A DNA stretch of 64,000 nucleotides from Portulaca oleracea (GCA_029582165.1 CM055869.1:55253518-55317517), one strand, 5' to 3'; shown: positions 1-11,301, counted from the stretch's first letter. Numbers and translations are program-made. Notes: generated by a model from the letters alone, not told the origin.

Positions 1-1170
1 TTGATGTTTTCATTGTACAAATATTATAATTGTATTAAAATATATTTACATAAAACTAAAAGAAATTTTTTTTGTCAAAGAACATCTGACCCGTACTTAC
101 TTGCATTTGAACATCTTACCCGTATTCACCTAAACCTTAAGGAAAATGATAAAAGTCTTGTGCAAGACACATATTATGGTCTTGTTACTATTGAAAACAT
201 ATATATTTGTAAATTAAATTGGAAAAAAGTTACATGATTGACTTCTATAACTATAATAATATATATAAATTGTATAAAATCACACATTTATCTATATTTT
301 TTAAAATTTACAAAAAAACCGTGTAAAATATGCCCAACGGATGAGGTTGATTCATTAGGGTGCCAATTTTAATTGTTGGCGTAGCCAACACATTCCAAAC
401 TTCTTATAATTGATAACTAATAGTATCTGTCAAAAAAATTGGGGTTAAAAACGATAATAAGTATTGATTATATAAGGGAGAAGACATTTAAGGAGTGTCT
501 TGGGGCAAGACACTTATCATCACCCTGAAATACACCCTGGTCATGTTTTTAGAATGGAATTTACCTGAAACAAAAATAAACTTGACCCGTACTTACTTGC
601 ATTTGAACATTTTACCCGTATTCACCTAAACCCGAAATACACCCGGGTCATGTTTTTAGAATGGAACCTGAAACAAAAATAAACCTGACCCGTATTTACT
701 AAAAAAAAATTTTTACTATCAAAAAACATCTTACCCATATAAAACTAAAAGGAATTTTTATTGTCAAAGAACATTTGACTCGCAATTACTTGAATTTGAA
801 ATACACCAAATCATATTTACCTAACACACGGAATACACTCGGATCATATTTATATAGTGAAATATACCCGAAGCTAAAATACACCCGACACGTATTTACC
901 CTAAAAAGAAATTTTTACTATCAAATAACATTTCATCCGTATTTACTTAAATTTGAAATACATCTGAGTATTAATTTTTAGAGTGAAATTTACTTGACAT
1001 CGAAATACACCTGACCCATGTTTACCCTAATTAACCAGACCTATATTACCTAATTATTGTACTTGGGGGTAAAATAGTTAATTCATGTGTGAACACAAGC
1101 TAAATACAAATTGCAAATTAATTATTATATTCAAGGGTCAAATAGTAAATTCGTGTGTGAACACCAGCAG
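1..1170. repeat. Degenerate dispersed repeat rich in ACCCGTATTTACC / GAAATACACC motifs
   Basis: The stretch repeatedly uses variants of ACCCGTATTTACC, GAAATACACCCG and GGGTCATGTTTTTAGA. A segment of about 50 bp at 87-137 recurs almost unchanged at 582-632. The right part (about 960-1170) is recognisable in inverted orientation at about 16390-16609, where the large MULE has inserted. No convincing coding frame is present. It looks like an old, low-copy non-autonomous transposon or minisatellite-like expansion; its family is not determined. Confidence 0.5.
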
Positions 1171-2319
1171 ACCGAGCAAGCACCACAATAACAATAAAAA
1201 CTCCCCCTTTTATAATAGTTAAGGATAAGGATAAGGATACTATATTATGCGCTCAAAAAAAAGGATACTATATTAATTTGCGAATACAATGTACACAAAT
1301 TTAATTTGCATACTCATAAAATCTAATGGTATCAAAAATTTGTACGAAGAGCCATTATATATCGAAAAATTGATGGTTAAAGTTTTCAACATGCAAATTT
1401 GGGTCACATAACAAAAATTGGAGGGGGTAATTCTCTATCTTCTTTTTTTCTTTCTTTTTGAAGAAACGGTAAATATGAAAAAGTGAATTGGTGGTAGGCA
1501 GACCAAAAAATGTTGCCAAAATGATTCCCATTTTGGAGTTTGCGGTTGTCTTTAAGGATTCGGTTGTTCGCATTTTGACATGATAACATCCATGATTGAA
1601 CCTTTGTAATCTATTTGTGAGAGTTTTGATGTAGGGGAATATTCAAACCTTTCGCAAATCGCAACCTACTTGTGAGAATTTTAGAAGCTCATATGTATAA
1701 TTCAAATTTGTAAGAAAATATGGAGTAATTCAATGGGAGAATATATATGAATATTCAATAATTCATGAAAAATAAGATACGAAGTATGCAAAAATATTAT
1801 GGCAAAATAAACAAAAAGAAAAAAAACACTTTTGATATAAGGCGATATTCAAACTCCTAACCCGTGGTTGAGCTAGAGTATCATCACTTTGCTATTACAA
1901 TCTAAGATAAGAACCTTGCCATGAAGAAATTAATCATAACAATTAGATCAGTACTACATCCATCTCTTATCAAGTATCACCAAAACTACTTTTAGGAGTC
2001 CAATGTACATACCTAGAAAATTGGGTAAAAGAATTGGACTTGGACAAATACGCTCCTGTCACTTGTTGTGTGACTTTTCAATCTCAAGTTCTCTTTTGGC
2101 TTTCAATGCATCGTTAATAAAGGTAAAATGGAAATTTTAATAATTTTTGTAAAATTGAAAAATAAAAAGGGACAAGTTAGGTAAAAAAAATTGAAGTCCT
2201 TGCATAGAAATACCACTCAACTTTCTATTTTAGTAAAAAATGTCAATGATCTTTAAAAACTGTCGTTAATGCCACACAACTTTCCAAAAAAGTCAAAAAT
2301 ACCATTTAATCCTTATTAA
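1171..2319. other. AT-rich intergenic DNA, nothing recognised
   Basis: I see no gene. The sequence has poly-A/T runs and short open frames without domain content. Part of 2110-2320 (phrases such as ccactcaactttc) resembles ordinary plant MITE-like repeat sequence, but no inverted termini could be paired. Confidence 0.4.
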
Positions 2320-2320
2320 C

Positions 2321-3028
2321 TGCTTGTTTGGCCTAGCTTTTGGAAGTGATTTTGGAGTTAAAAAGCACAAACTAGGCCAAACAGTGTTTTTTTTAGAAGC
2401 TAATAATTGTTTTCCAAAAACAGTTTTGGCAAAAAACAATCCCAAAAGTAGAAGCAGTAAATTGCTGCTTCTGTTTCCTACAAACTAATCTATACTCAAT
2501 CTATAGGATTTTTTAATTAATTTCCATAATTTCAAATAAATATTCTGATTCTTACAAAGATAGCATTTAAATATTTTAACCTTTAATATTATTTTAGATA
2601 TTTTTATTATTTAATTTGTTTACAAATATGATATTTAGTAAATTTTTGATATATAAATATTTAATTTATAGAATTGTATAGTTAAGTAAGACCGTATATA
2701 GTTATAATAATTATTATAACTATATGATTATAATTATTGCTAAAAGTAAAGCATGATAATTTGTTTAAAAATTAATAAAAAGTGAAAAATGTAAATAATC
2801 ATATGATAATTTTACTCCCAAAATCACATGATAATTTTAAAAGTTAGGTTAAACAATTAAATTTAGTAAAAACACTATATTATAAGTTAGGTCAAATACT
2901 TTAATTTAGTAAAATCACTTATCTCATAAGCTAGGCCAAACATTTCAATACCTCTCTAAAAATAGCTTTTATAAAAACTATTTGTAGGAAGCAAAAACAC
3001 TTTTTTAGAAATTAGGCCAAACAGACAC
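2321..3028. mobile_element. Non-autonomous DNA transposon (MITE), GTTTGGCCTAG termini
   Basis: The left edge reads TGCTTGTTTGGCCTAGCTTT and the right edge is close to its reverse complement (ATTAGGCCAAACAGACAC). Both arms continue with related AAAAGCxx-type sequence and a second pair of inverted GGCCAAACA motifs inside. It has no coding capacity. The target duplication is not clear. Termini of the type GTTTGG are common in plant hAT/Harbinger-like MITEs. Confidence 0.6.
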
Positions 3029-3334
3029 TAAGATACTACATATATGAATGTATCATATGATTAAACCATTCTATTTATGAGCAATCTATTTATTTCCCTT
3101 AGGAGCTAGAATCTTCATTATTCTATTTATGTGGGACATTAATAGCAACTTTTACTAACTATCCAACAATCATCCACTATTTAGTGAAAGTTTTGAAACC
3201 TACTCAATCCTTAATATGATACGATATGAAGGTATCATATGATTAAACCATCGATCAGTAAGTGTAAGTGTGTAAGTGACTCAAAATCTTAAAAGGTATT
3301 TGTTTCCCAGATAGCTTAGACCAAATCTAGAGCT

Positions 3335-3560
3335 GGCTAATAAGTCAGGTCGAGTTGTGTTCGTGTCAAAATCCTCCGACCTAAACCTAACCCATTTATT
3401 AAACGAGTTGAAAATTGAAACCGTTTACCGTTTAAATTTTAAACGGGTTGACCTTATTTTGACCTGTTTACCCATTTAAGTAAACATGTTAGAATAAATT
3501 TACCAATTTACCCGTTTAACCATTAACTCATTTATACAAAACAACTCATTGTGTAATCGA
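3335..3560. repeat. Degenerate AACGGGTTGACC-type non-autonomous hAT-like repeat
   Basis: The segment is built from variants of ACCCGTTTAA, AAACGGGTTGACC and TAAACGAGTTG, the composition typical of short plant hAT-derived elements. The same composition recurs at 13015-13245, 13350-13565, 26640-27125 and 46440-46830. The left edge (agagctggctaataa) is plausible, but termini and target duplication cannot be resolved. Confidence 0.4.
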
Positions 3561-3734
3561 AATAATGACATATCATACTCCATAATTTGCTTGGTAATAT
3601 AATTCGAGTTATATATAAATAGATGTCTTTTAATTTCATAGTCAAATAAATATAAGTTAAAACTACAAGTCTTATGTATATTTCAAAGAGTATTTGTTAT
3701 TACCCTTTAAACTCTATAACTAGTTTTCACTAGG

Positions 3735-3870
3735 GTAAGATAGGGTTTCCACTACAACAGATCATACATTAAAAGATTTTAAACCTATTCTAGCAGTGTT
3801 GCTATTCACCAAATTCCTTGACAAACCTTTAGTCAAGGGGTCTGCTAGCTAGATTTAGAGTTGATTAATT
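3735..3870 (-). pseudogene. Ty1/copia pol C-terminal remnant (RNase H end)
   Basis: Reading the minus strand from about 3850 downward gives the copia hallmark ADPLTKGLS followed by a plausible 15-residue continuation (RNLVNSNTARIGLKS), which is the C-terminal end of copia RNase H. The sequence just upstream still resembles the preceding 'YVK' segment but is out of frame and interrupted. No LTR or other pol domain is attached. It is a short, dead fragment; identity rests on the ADPLTK motif. Confidence 0.6.
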
Positions 3871-4107
3871 TGACATAGATGATTGTTATAACACCATCTT
3901 GATCCCAAAGAATTCAAGAAGGAAGATTACAATATTCATGGGATAATACTCAAAAATTCGATCATAATCGTTTTCGCACTAAGATATTTCAGTCCAAAAA
4001 AAAAAATCACAAACTTCATAGAATCTGACACAATCTTTTCAAAAACACCAAGGAGGGATAATAATGGATCAAATTACAAGCGGGTAGCACACATTGATCC
4101 TTATTTA

Positions 4108-4348
4108 GGCCCTGTTCTTTTTTGCGGTATTTTGCGGTATGGTGTGGTGAGGTGTGGTGAAATTGTGGTGGGTGTGGTAGAATTGTGGTAGGTTATTGGT
4201 ATGTGGGATATGTGAGGAGAGAGAATGTAAAAAGTAGAGGAGAAAAGTGAGGAGAGAGAAAAGTAATGATTTGTGGTTGTGGTGAATTGTGCCAAACTGC
4301 GGTATGCTGTGGTACTACAGTTTGTCAACCGCAGAAAAGAACATGACC
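4108..4348. mobile_element. PIF/Harbinger-type MITE with TTA target duplication
   Basis: The ends are imperfect inverted repeats (GGCCCTGTTCTTTTTTGCGG on the left, matching the reverse complement of the right end), flanked by TTA at 4105-4107 and 4349-4351. A 3-bp TWA duplication is diagnostic of PIF/Harbinger elements. The interior is GTGGTG-rich and non-coding. A longer relative lies at 24887-25258 and a decayed one at 32523-32803. It sits in the 3' flank of the neighbouring DC1 pseudogene; the paralogous flank near 30480 lacks it, so it inserted after that duplication. Confidence 0.82.
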
Positions 4349-4437
4349 TTAGCCAGTACCAAGCAAAGTAAGATGAACAAGAACACCAAGATCAAGCACT
4401 TGGTAAGTTATTGATGGAAAACAAGATCTTATTGTGA

Positions 4438-5782
4438 TTACGATTGAGCCATTTGAATCATTCCTGCAATAATTGTCCATAATATATTTTGACCATCACC
4501 AGCAGTAGCAGCAGCAGCATCAGTCTTCGGAGTGTCCGGAGCTAAGCATGCAAGATGAATATGAACATCACATATGCCACAATGATACCTCCAATGCTCG
4601 CACTTTTTCTCACATACATCACATTTCTTGGAGGCCAAGGATCGCAGCCTGAGAGCACAGTGATTATTAATGGACAGAGATACGTGTCTTAAATCAAGAT
4701 TATTAATAACTATCTTGAGCGTAACTGTCCATAATTCATATTTTTGTAACTTTTATAGTGTTTTCTTTAGTATTATCTATATTTATAAACTATAAGAGTC
4801 AATGGCGGATCTAGATTACAAAATTAGTGGTGTCCACTTAATAATATTTTGGATAGTCAGACCGTTGTGTTGAATTGGACACTCTTTATTAATATTTTTG
4901 GGTCTTTACTAGGGTGCCCACCTAACATAAATATACAACAACCTCCTAAAATATAATAGGTTGCTTAAATTTTTTTTTCAGAGCTTGGGGTGTCCGTGGA
5001 CACCCTTAGTGTCAATGGGGATCCGCCTCTGATAAGAGTATAACACTTATTAACTTTTTCAACAAATATAAATAATAGACTAATAGAATGATATATTTTA
5101 TGCATAGTTTTATACTAGTTTTTAAATCCATGTGTTCCACGTGACGAAATTAAAGATCTATTGTTGGAACAGAATTAGACAATACATATTGTTAAAAACC
5201 TTTATTATATCATATAATAAAATGAATGTATGTATGTATGTATATTTTTTCTAACTTTATACCAAACTATATTAAAAATTTGATGTTCTAATGTGTAAAT
5301 AAACTCGTTATGCTTTTAATTTGTTCGATATTAAGATCTTCCAATTAAATATCATACGTTAAAGAATGATCGCCTCATTACCTGAGACGATGGGGAGGGT
5401 GACGGTGGTGGTTTTCATAGAGCTCAGCTTGGAACTGACTGCACAAGGGATGCAAGAAGAACTTACACCCAGGGGCTTCACATCAGTACGCCATCCCCGA
5501 CACAAAGTCCTTGCAAAGGCAACATTTGTGGGGGAGGAACGGGGTTGGCCTCAACGCGAGCGGGTGGTCTGGGTGGGTGAACGTCGACAAGCTCTCTTGC
5601 AATGTCCCACATATCGTGTCGATTTCATAGCTGCTGCACGAATCGCAACGATATCTCATGCCCTGCTTCTCGTGCTTGCACACTTGACATTTGAACTTAA
5701 TGTTGGAGTACACTTCTTTCAGTTTGTGTTGGTTGTGACAGCAATGTTGGATCCACTTCTCTGAGTTCTTGTCTTCGCTCAT
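4438..5782 (-). pseudogene. DC1 (Cys/His-rich C1-like) protein gene, inactivated by one nonsense codon
   Basis: Two exons: 5782-5382 and 4648-4438, joined in phase 2 across a GT-AG intron of 733 bp. Joined length would be 203 residues, identical to the paralogue at 30770-32185. Exon 1 holds two zinc-binding DC1 units (QHCCHNQHKLKEVY..., FKCQVCKHE, YRCDSC, then HPDHPLALRP); exon 2 holds the third (KKCDVCEKKCEHWRYHC, CDVHIHLACLAP). The frame is open except at 5483-5485, where TGA replaces the AGA (Arg) codon of the paralogue: a single A-to-T change after residue 99. The codons beyond the stop still encode an intact CxFFLHPLC finger, so the gene died recently. In the first finger the usual IHxxC is IDTIC. 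DC1 proteins are plant stress and hormone-response factors of poorly defined biochemistry. Confidence 0.86.
4801..5031. mobile_element. MITE with GGCGGATCYAG termini inside the DC1 pseudogene intron
   Basis: Left end AATGGCGGATCTAG and right end GGGGATCCGCCTCT are inverted matches. The interior contains the paired phrase GTGGTGTCCAC / GTCCGTGGACACC. It is non-coding. A likely relative lies at about 45224-45385. The equivalent intron of the paralogue at 30987-31790 lacks it and carries a different element. Confidence 0.55.
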
Positions 5783-5899
5783 TTTTTAAATTCCTGACTT
5801 TTTGTCTAAAAGAAATACTTTTGATCGACGGTCTAATCGGACATTGAAGCCCTATGATATTTATAAGATTAGTTTACATGGTCCGGAATCTGGATGCTT

Positions 5900-6508
5900 G
5901 GTGTTAACAAGGAGGGAGTTTTTTCTTCTCTTTTCCCTTCTTTCTTTGTCCCACATAGGAGGAATAATGTAGTTTTGGAGTGGTTTATATATCTCTCTTG
6001 TCTTGCTAGTGTTGTATTAGCTTGTGAGTGGTTTTATGGTGGAGGGCTAAGCTTGGGCTTCCACACGCGCGCGCCGCTGCCCGGCCGGTCCGGGCGCGGC
6101 GCGGCGCGTGCCGTGGGTTGTGGGGTTTTGAGCCCGGCACTATCTTTCTGCGGATAAACTAGCCGTTTCGAATCTTTGACCTGAATTATTTTCCAGAACT
6201 AATTCCTGGTCTTCCGCCTCCTTTATCTCCATGATCCTCTCCCCCGTAACTGCTTTCAGTTTTTTCCCTTCTACAGTCTCCTTTTTTTTCCTATTTATTG
6301 AGGTCTTTGCTGGGTTGTTCCATACATCGAAAAACACACAGCCTTCTCATCTTTACCTTTCTTTCCTGGGCATTCAGATTACCATACTCCAAGCTCTTAG
6401 CCTCGAGTGCACGGGTCTAAGGGTTGTCTGAGTTAACCTTGGGGAGCGACCGTCGTATTCGATTGGCACCGAGGTCGAGCCGTAATCGCTTTCAAGGCAG
6501 TGGTCCGT
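5900..6508 (+). mobile_element. Probable Ty1/copia-type LTR fragment with a GC-rich leader
   Basis: From TGTTAACAAGGAGGG the sequence runs through a promoter-like part (gtttatatatctctcttg), an extremely GC-rich block (6063-6108, almost only C and G), a pyrimidine-rich stretch and a distal part (gcgaccgtcgtattcgattgg, atcgctttcaaggcagtgg) that I recognise as typical of plant copia LTR ends. No PBS or gag follows; the next sequence is Cassandra-like. The right boundary is approximate. It could be a solo or truncated LTR. Confidence 0.45.
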
Positions 6509-6761
6509 TGGGAATGACTACTTATATCACCAAAGTGCACCTTCTTTTATGGTAGCTCATCCGTTGGGAACTTCTCAGTTAAGCGTGCTTGGCTGGGAGT
6601 TGTCAAAAGGATGGGTGACCTCCTGGGAAGTTTTCTCAGGCAGCGTGTGAGCGAGGACGAAGCACGCTGGAAAGACTCGTGGTGATTTGTGGGGCCAGTC
6701 AGCGATCCTTAAAGCAGTTATCGATAATGTCCACGGCCCGGGAGGGGGCCGGGGTGTTACA
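6509..6761 (+). mobile_element. Cassandra-type TRIM LTR carrying a 5S rRNA-like sequence
   Basis: The core at about 6550-6635 matches the plant 5S rRNA internal promoter: AGTTAAGCGTGCTTGG (box A region) and GGATGGGTGACCTCCTGGGA (box C region), with a diverged middle. The surrounding sequence (accacgagtctttccagcg on the other strand, and GGGGTGTTACA at the right edge) is that of Cassandra terminal-repeat retrotransposons, known to carry 5S sequence in their LTRs. The right edge at 6761 cuts directly into CACTA transposase sequence, so it inserted into that element. No second LTR is present. Confidence 0.75.
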
Positions 6762-8290
6762 GTTTTTCCTACACGGTGGGGCAGTTCTATCTGGGCAAGT
6801 GTGCCCCTTTCGAAATGCCTTTCGATTTCTTCTCAAAGCATGCCCCTTAGCAAGAAACAGTCGGTGACAGTCAAACCACGAGGCTTTCCTCCCATGCTTC
6901 AGACGAATTGCTTTCAAACCATCCATGCAAACAGGACAAGACATGGCACCGTACGTGCTCCACCTAGAAAACATGCCAAGGGCCGGAAAATCATTCACCG
7001 TCCACATCAAAGATGCCCTCATGTTAAAATTTTGTCTTTTGGAGATGTCGTATGTTTCAACACCCACCCATAAGCGTTGCAGCTCGTCCACCAAGGGTTG
7101 GAGGAAGACATCAATTTTATTTTCGAGGTTCTTCGGACCTGGAACAATACACGAGAGGAACATGTACGGTGTTGCCATGCACAATTCAGGTGGCAAGTTG
7201 TAAGGAGTAACTACAACCGGCCATATCGAATAAGGCCTCCCTGTCACGTTGAACGGGCTAAACTCATCCGCACACAGGCCCAACCTTACATTTCGCGATT
7301 CCCCCTTAAAGTCTGGATGCACGATGTCGAACAGTTTCCATGAGGCGCCATCCGACGGATGGCAAAGTACACCTTCCTCGCGCTTGTTCTCCGCGTGCCA
7401 TCTCATATGCCCGACCGTATTCTTCGAGACATACAGACGCTGCAACCTAGGCGTCAAGGGAAAGTAAAACATTTTCTTGTACGGGACGCCTTTCTTTGTC
7501 GTGGTTGACGATTTCTGTGGCTTATACCTAGGATGACCACAAAATTTACATTCAGTGAGATGTGCATCGTCCTTATAGTAGATCATGCATCCATTAAGGC
7601 AACAATCAATTGTTTCATAGCCCATCCCCAACTTCTTAACCTTCTTTTTCAACTCATCGTAGTTTCTAGGCACTAGGTTCGGCTAGGGACAACTCTCGCT
7701 CATCAGTTCCATGATATCGTTCATTGCCTGCTCCGACAAATTGTGCTTCGACTTCTGACTTATCAGCCTCACGGCTGTGGACAACTCAGTATGAGTCGCA
7801 CACCATTCTCACAAAGGCTATTGAGCAGATTGAAGCATATCATAAAATTGTTGAGCTCCTGCATTAGGCGCCTCATTCGCCATGGTGAAACCATTCATCA
7901 TCTCTTCCGTTCTGTCGATGAATGGTGGCTGATTCGGTTCCTCGTTTGTCGGATGACTACCTGCAGACGGTTCCCAATCACCTTCCGCATCGTCACCACT
8001 GCCATCCTCATCATCATAGTCACCCCATTCTTCACCATGGCTCATCCAACACCAATATTGTTCCATAAACCATCGCCTATACAAATGTTCTTTAACTTCA
8101 TCAGGACTAAATCCGCTCTTATTCTTGCACTTCACACATGGGCACCGATACTTTCCAGTCCTCGGATACTCATACGAATTACTCTTTGCAAATTGATCAA
8201 ACATTGCTACCCCAGCAGCCCATTCAGCCCTGATAACCCTCCCGGTTCAAACCTCTCGTACATCCAACGACGATGTGGGGGCTCGTCCAT
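6762..8290 (-). pseudogene. CACTA (En/Spm) transposase remnant: transposase-associated domain plus tnp2
   Basis: Read on the minus strand, the gene starts near ATG at 8290 (MDEPPHRRWMY...), shifts frame between about 8225 and 8204, and continues as a transposase-associated domain (8204-7818, with YRCPCVKCKN and HLYRRWFM). In-frame stops follow at 7818-7820, 7809-7811 and 7683-7685. The tnp2 domain (7673 to about 6762) shows DCCLNGCMIYYKDD, CKFCGHPRY, LYVSKNTVGHMRWH, VNDFPALGMFSRWSTYG and CPVCMD, typical of En/Spm TNPD. It breaks off after an AFRKG-type motif where the Cassandra LTR begins. At least three stops, a frameshift and a truncation make it inactive. No CACTA termini were found. Confidence 0.88.
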
Positions 8291-8518
8291 AATGTACGTG
8301 AAATCTATTCATGAATTGAATTAAAAATAAACATATATCCGTCTCAGTGCTAAAAAAATAATGACAATAAATTATTCAGTTTGTACTTAAATTCATAATT
8401 ATAATAGTTTATGTTTAATTGTATTATTCAATAACGTACTTGATTAAATATTATCAAAATCATCCAAACTCAAAACTTTTTTATGGCATCAAGAACTAAG
8501 CTATGTCATCAGGCAAGA

Positions 8519-9179
8519 GGATCCTGTTATTATCCAAGGAGAGTGTGTTTGTTAACTGTTAATCTATGGCTGAAAAAGACTTTCATGAGTCGTACCGACT
8601 TCTCATTTATTTGTCTGGTTCCCAAAAAGTAGCGTAATCTCAGCAGTGCAATTGCGCAAGGTCTATATAGTGTTATGGGAGTTATAAGCATCTCAGATTT
8701 GGTACAATGCAGTGTTTCTATTGTGCAGCCTGGTGGACAGCAAGACAAGGCGGATCTGAAAGAAAAGCTAGTAGTGAAGGGTCTAATATAAATCGTGTTG
8801 GGTTTTCTTGCATGTAAGATTCATAGGTCCATCAAAGCATTGACTTTGCAGCATCGTGTCTTACTTTGATGGACCTATGAATCTTGCATGCAAGAAAGCC
8901 CAACACGTTTTCTATTAGACCCTTCACTACTAGCTTCTCTTTCAGATTCGCCTTGTCTTGCTGCCCACCAGGCTGCACAATATAGACACTGCATTGTACC
9001 GAATCTGAGACGCTTCTAACTCTTAAAGCACTATACATAGACCTCTTGCAATTTCACTTTTGAGAATGCGCTATTTTCTGGGACCCAGACAAATAAAGGA
9101 GAGTCGACACGACTCATAAAATCTCAGTCATAGATTATCATTTCACAACACACACCCTCCTTGGACACTAACAGGATCC
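8519..9179. repeat. 660-bp near-palindrome (long inverted repeat, 26-nt loop)
   Basis: Arms 8519-8837 and 9179-8864 are reverse complements along their whole length, with scattered mismatches and small indels by eye. They begin and end at GGATCCTGTTA / TAACAGGATCC and close on a loop between CATCAAAG and CTTTGATG. Transcription would give a single long hairpin. The arms do not look like a known transposon TIR and encode no recognised protein, though they contain phrases such as GCCTGGTGGACAGCAAGAC that could derive from a transcribed gene. A foldback transposon, a young MIRNA-like locus or an siRNA-producing hairpin are all possible. Confidence 0.85.
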
Positions 9180-9686
9180 AAACACTACCTCTTTTTATGA
9201 CATATATATATATATACACAACTAATTAAGATACTATAAATATACATTATCCTACTTACTACTCTCCACTAACATCACAAATAACCTATTCACTAATTAT
9301 GTAGCTAGCTACGTACAGCTGGTTATTGAGTACTTAAGTAAGTAATTGGATGTACGTGACATAATTATTTACATAATTTTTGTCTTCGTTTGGAATTATA
9401 ACTAATTAAGTTAACAATTACGTTGGAATAGCAAAAAATTTATGCTACCAACTTTAAAGGCTAACTCACTTACGAATAACAACCAAAATCATCCAAATTC
9501 GATCAGAATATTATACTAACTTAATCCTCTATATATATACTAACATAACAATCGACCAATATACTTGTTCCATGATGTAGTTTCAAATGATTTTGAAGCA
9601 TATATACTAAACAATGTTTCAAATCACTACTCAAAATTATTATAATGGAAATACATACTCTGATTTAGTATGGTGTGTTGGATTAA

Positions 9687-10122
9687 CAGGGGTGTCCAAC
9701 AAAAACCTAAACCAAAAACCAAACCGCAAAACCGCATAAACCAAACCGGTAAAAGCGGTTAACCATTTGGATTTTTTGAAAATTGCGGTTTAGGTTAACC
9801 AAAGGTTTCGGTTTTGCATTTTTTTGAAACGTTTAACCATGGTTAACCGGTCTTGATTAAATTAGGTGTAAAATTTGAAATTTTAAAGCAAAATGTTAAT
9901 TTTTCTTCCTTGTTACTTTAAATTTTTAGGAACCGGCGGTTAACCGCAAACCGAACCCAAAAAGGAGTTAACCATGTTATCAATGCGGTTTCGGTTTGGT
10001 TTCGGTTTCTAGTTTCCAAAAGCGGTTAACCGCAAACCGGTTAACCGCATAAAGCGATTTCGGTTTAGGTTTATAAAATTCATAAACCACAAATCGCGGT
10101 TAACCGATTTTGGACACCCCCG
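9687..10122. mobile_element. Non-autonomous element, GGGGTGTCCAA termini, CGGTTAACCG-rich interior
   Basis: The ends (CAGGGGTGTCCAAC and TTGGACACCCCCG) are inverted repeats, and the interior is a patchwork of AACCGCAAACCGGTTAACC motifs. No coding potential. TIRs starting CAGGGGTGTC are characteristic of plant hAT elements. Its sister copy lies at 10421-10970. Confidence 0.7.
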
Positions 10123-10420
10123 AATATATATGCTCCATGAGGGAGGTCGTAAATGATGGCTAGCTACTTGCATGACTTGTCAATGACTGACTAGTGGGAC
10201 GACTCATTATCACAGACAGAAATTAATTTGTTTTTTAGTTTGTTTTTCTTTCTTTCTTGCATCTCTGTCCAGACTGTCCTATTGCCAAAAAAAAAAAAAA
10301 AGACTAGTGGGACAACTCATTATCACACAGAAATTAATGGGCAATGCATGTCTGTCATCCTTGGTAAGTACTCCATCCCTTCCATGTTATTTCCTTCTCC
10401 TTGATTCTTACAGTTTCTAG

Positions 10421-10970
10421 AAGGGGTGTCCAAAAAAGATTAGCCGTTGTTGCATTAGCGGTTAACTGTTTTTGCGGTTTATAATTCTTACAAACCTAAA
10501 CATTAACCGCTTAAAGCGGTTAACCGCTTTGCGGTTAATCGCTTTTGATAATCAGAAATCTAAATCAAACCTAAACCTGCGGTTAACCGTCTTGACAATG
10601 CGGTTAATCGCAGTTTGCTCCGGTTTCAGGTTTACAATCGGTTTAGGGTTAGGAGACGAGTAAAAATTATAAATTTAAAAAAAAATAAAAAAAGGGGCCT
10701 TTTTTTTGCTTTTGAATTTCACCAAAATTCCCCAAACATGGATAGTGAGATAGACAATAGGTAAATTCAATTTTTTTTAATTACATATAACCGATTAACC
10801 ATGGTTAACCGTTTTAAAAAAAATTAAAACCGAAACTAAACCGCTAATACCGGTTTGGTTAACCGAAACCATAAAAATAAAAAACTCCTACCGGTTAACC
10901 GGTTTCACCGGTTTGGTTTTACCAGTTTTCGGTTTACGGTTTACGGTTTAGATTAACCATGGACAACCCT
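10421..10970. mobile_element. Second GGGGTGTCC element with AGTTTCTAG target duplication
   Basis: The left end AAGGGGTGTCC and right end GGACAACCCT are inverted, and AGTTTCTAG flanks both sides (10412-10420 and 10971-10979). The interior again consists of GGTTAACCGC/ACCGGTTTGG motifs. The 9-bp flank could be an 8-bp hAT duplication extended by chance. It lies within the duplicated DC1 upstream block and is absent from the other copy. Confidence 0.75.
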
Positions 10971-10995
10971 AGTTTCTAGGACCTGTCAAATTTTT

Positions 10996-11301
10996 ACTCG
11001 GAGGTATACCATAATATTTAGGAAAATTATTTTCTGATATCACAACTTTTCAAAACTCATTTTGAGGTACCCTTAATTTTTGGGTTAGTAATTATTTGAT
11101 GTTTTTTTTGGCCATCAATTTTATTAAGTGATCGAAATACGCTTATTCTTCTTCTTCAAGAGTATTTTTTAAAAAATGGAAGAACAAGAGTACTTCGGTC
11201 ACTTAATCAAATTGATGACAAAAAAAACAGCCAATAATTACTAACCCAAAAATTAAAGGTACATCAAAATGAGTTTTGAAAAGTTGTGGTACCTCTGAGC
11301 A
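10996..11301. mobile_element. Foldback MITE, GAGGTACCACAACTTTTCAAAA arms
   Basis: About 110 bp at each end are inverted (left phrase CAACTTTTCAAAACTCATTT; right phrase AAATGAGTTTTGAAAAGTTG), continuing through GGGTTAGTAATTATT / AATAATTACTAACCC and ATCAATTT / AAATTGAT to a central AAAAAATGG region. It is non-coding. A short decayed relative may be present at 32290-32390. Confidence 0.75.

Noticed and set aside
5366..5764. A 132-codon plus-strand open frame over the DC1 pseudogene
   Set aside because: It is antisense to clear DC1 coding sequence and has no features of its own.
6550..6635. A functional 5S rRNA gene
   Set aside because: The middle of the gene is diverged and the flanks are those of a Cassandra LTR, not a 5S array.
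6699..7673. An active CACTA transposase gene
   Set aside because: The 324-codon frame is long, but upstream stops, a frameshift and the Cassandra truncation make the gene dead.
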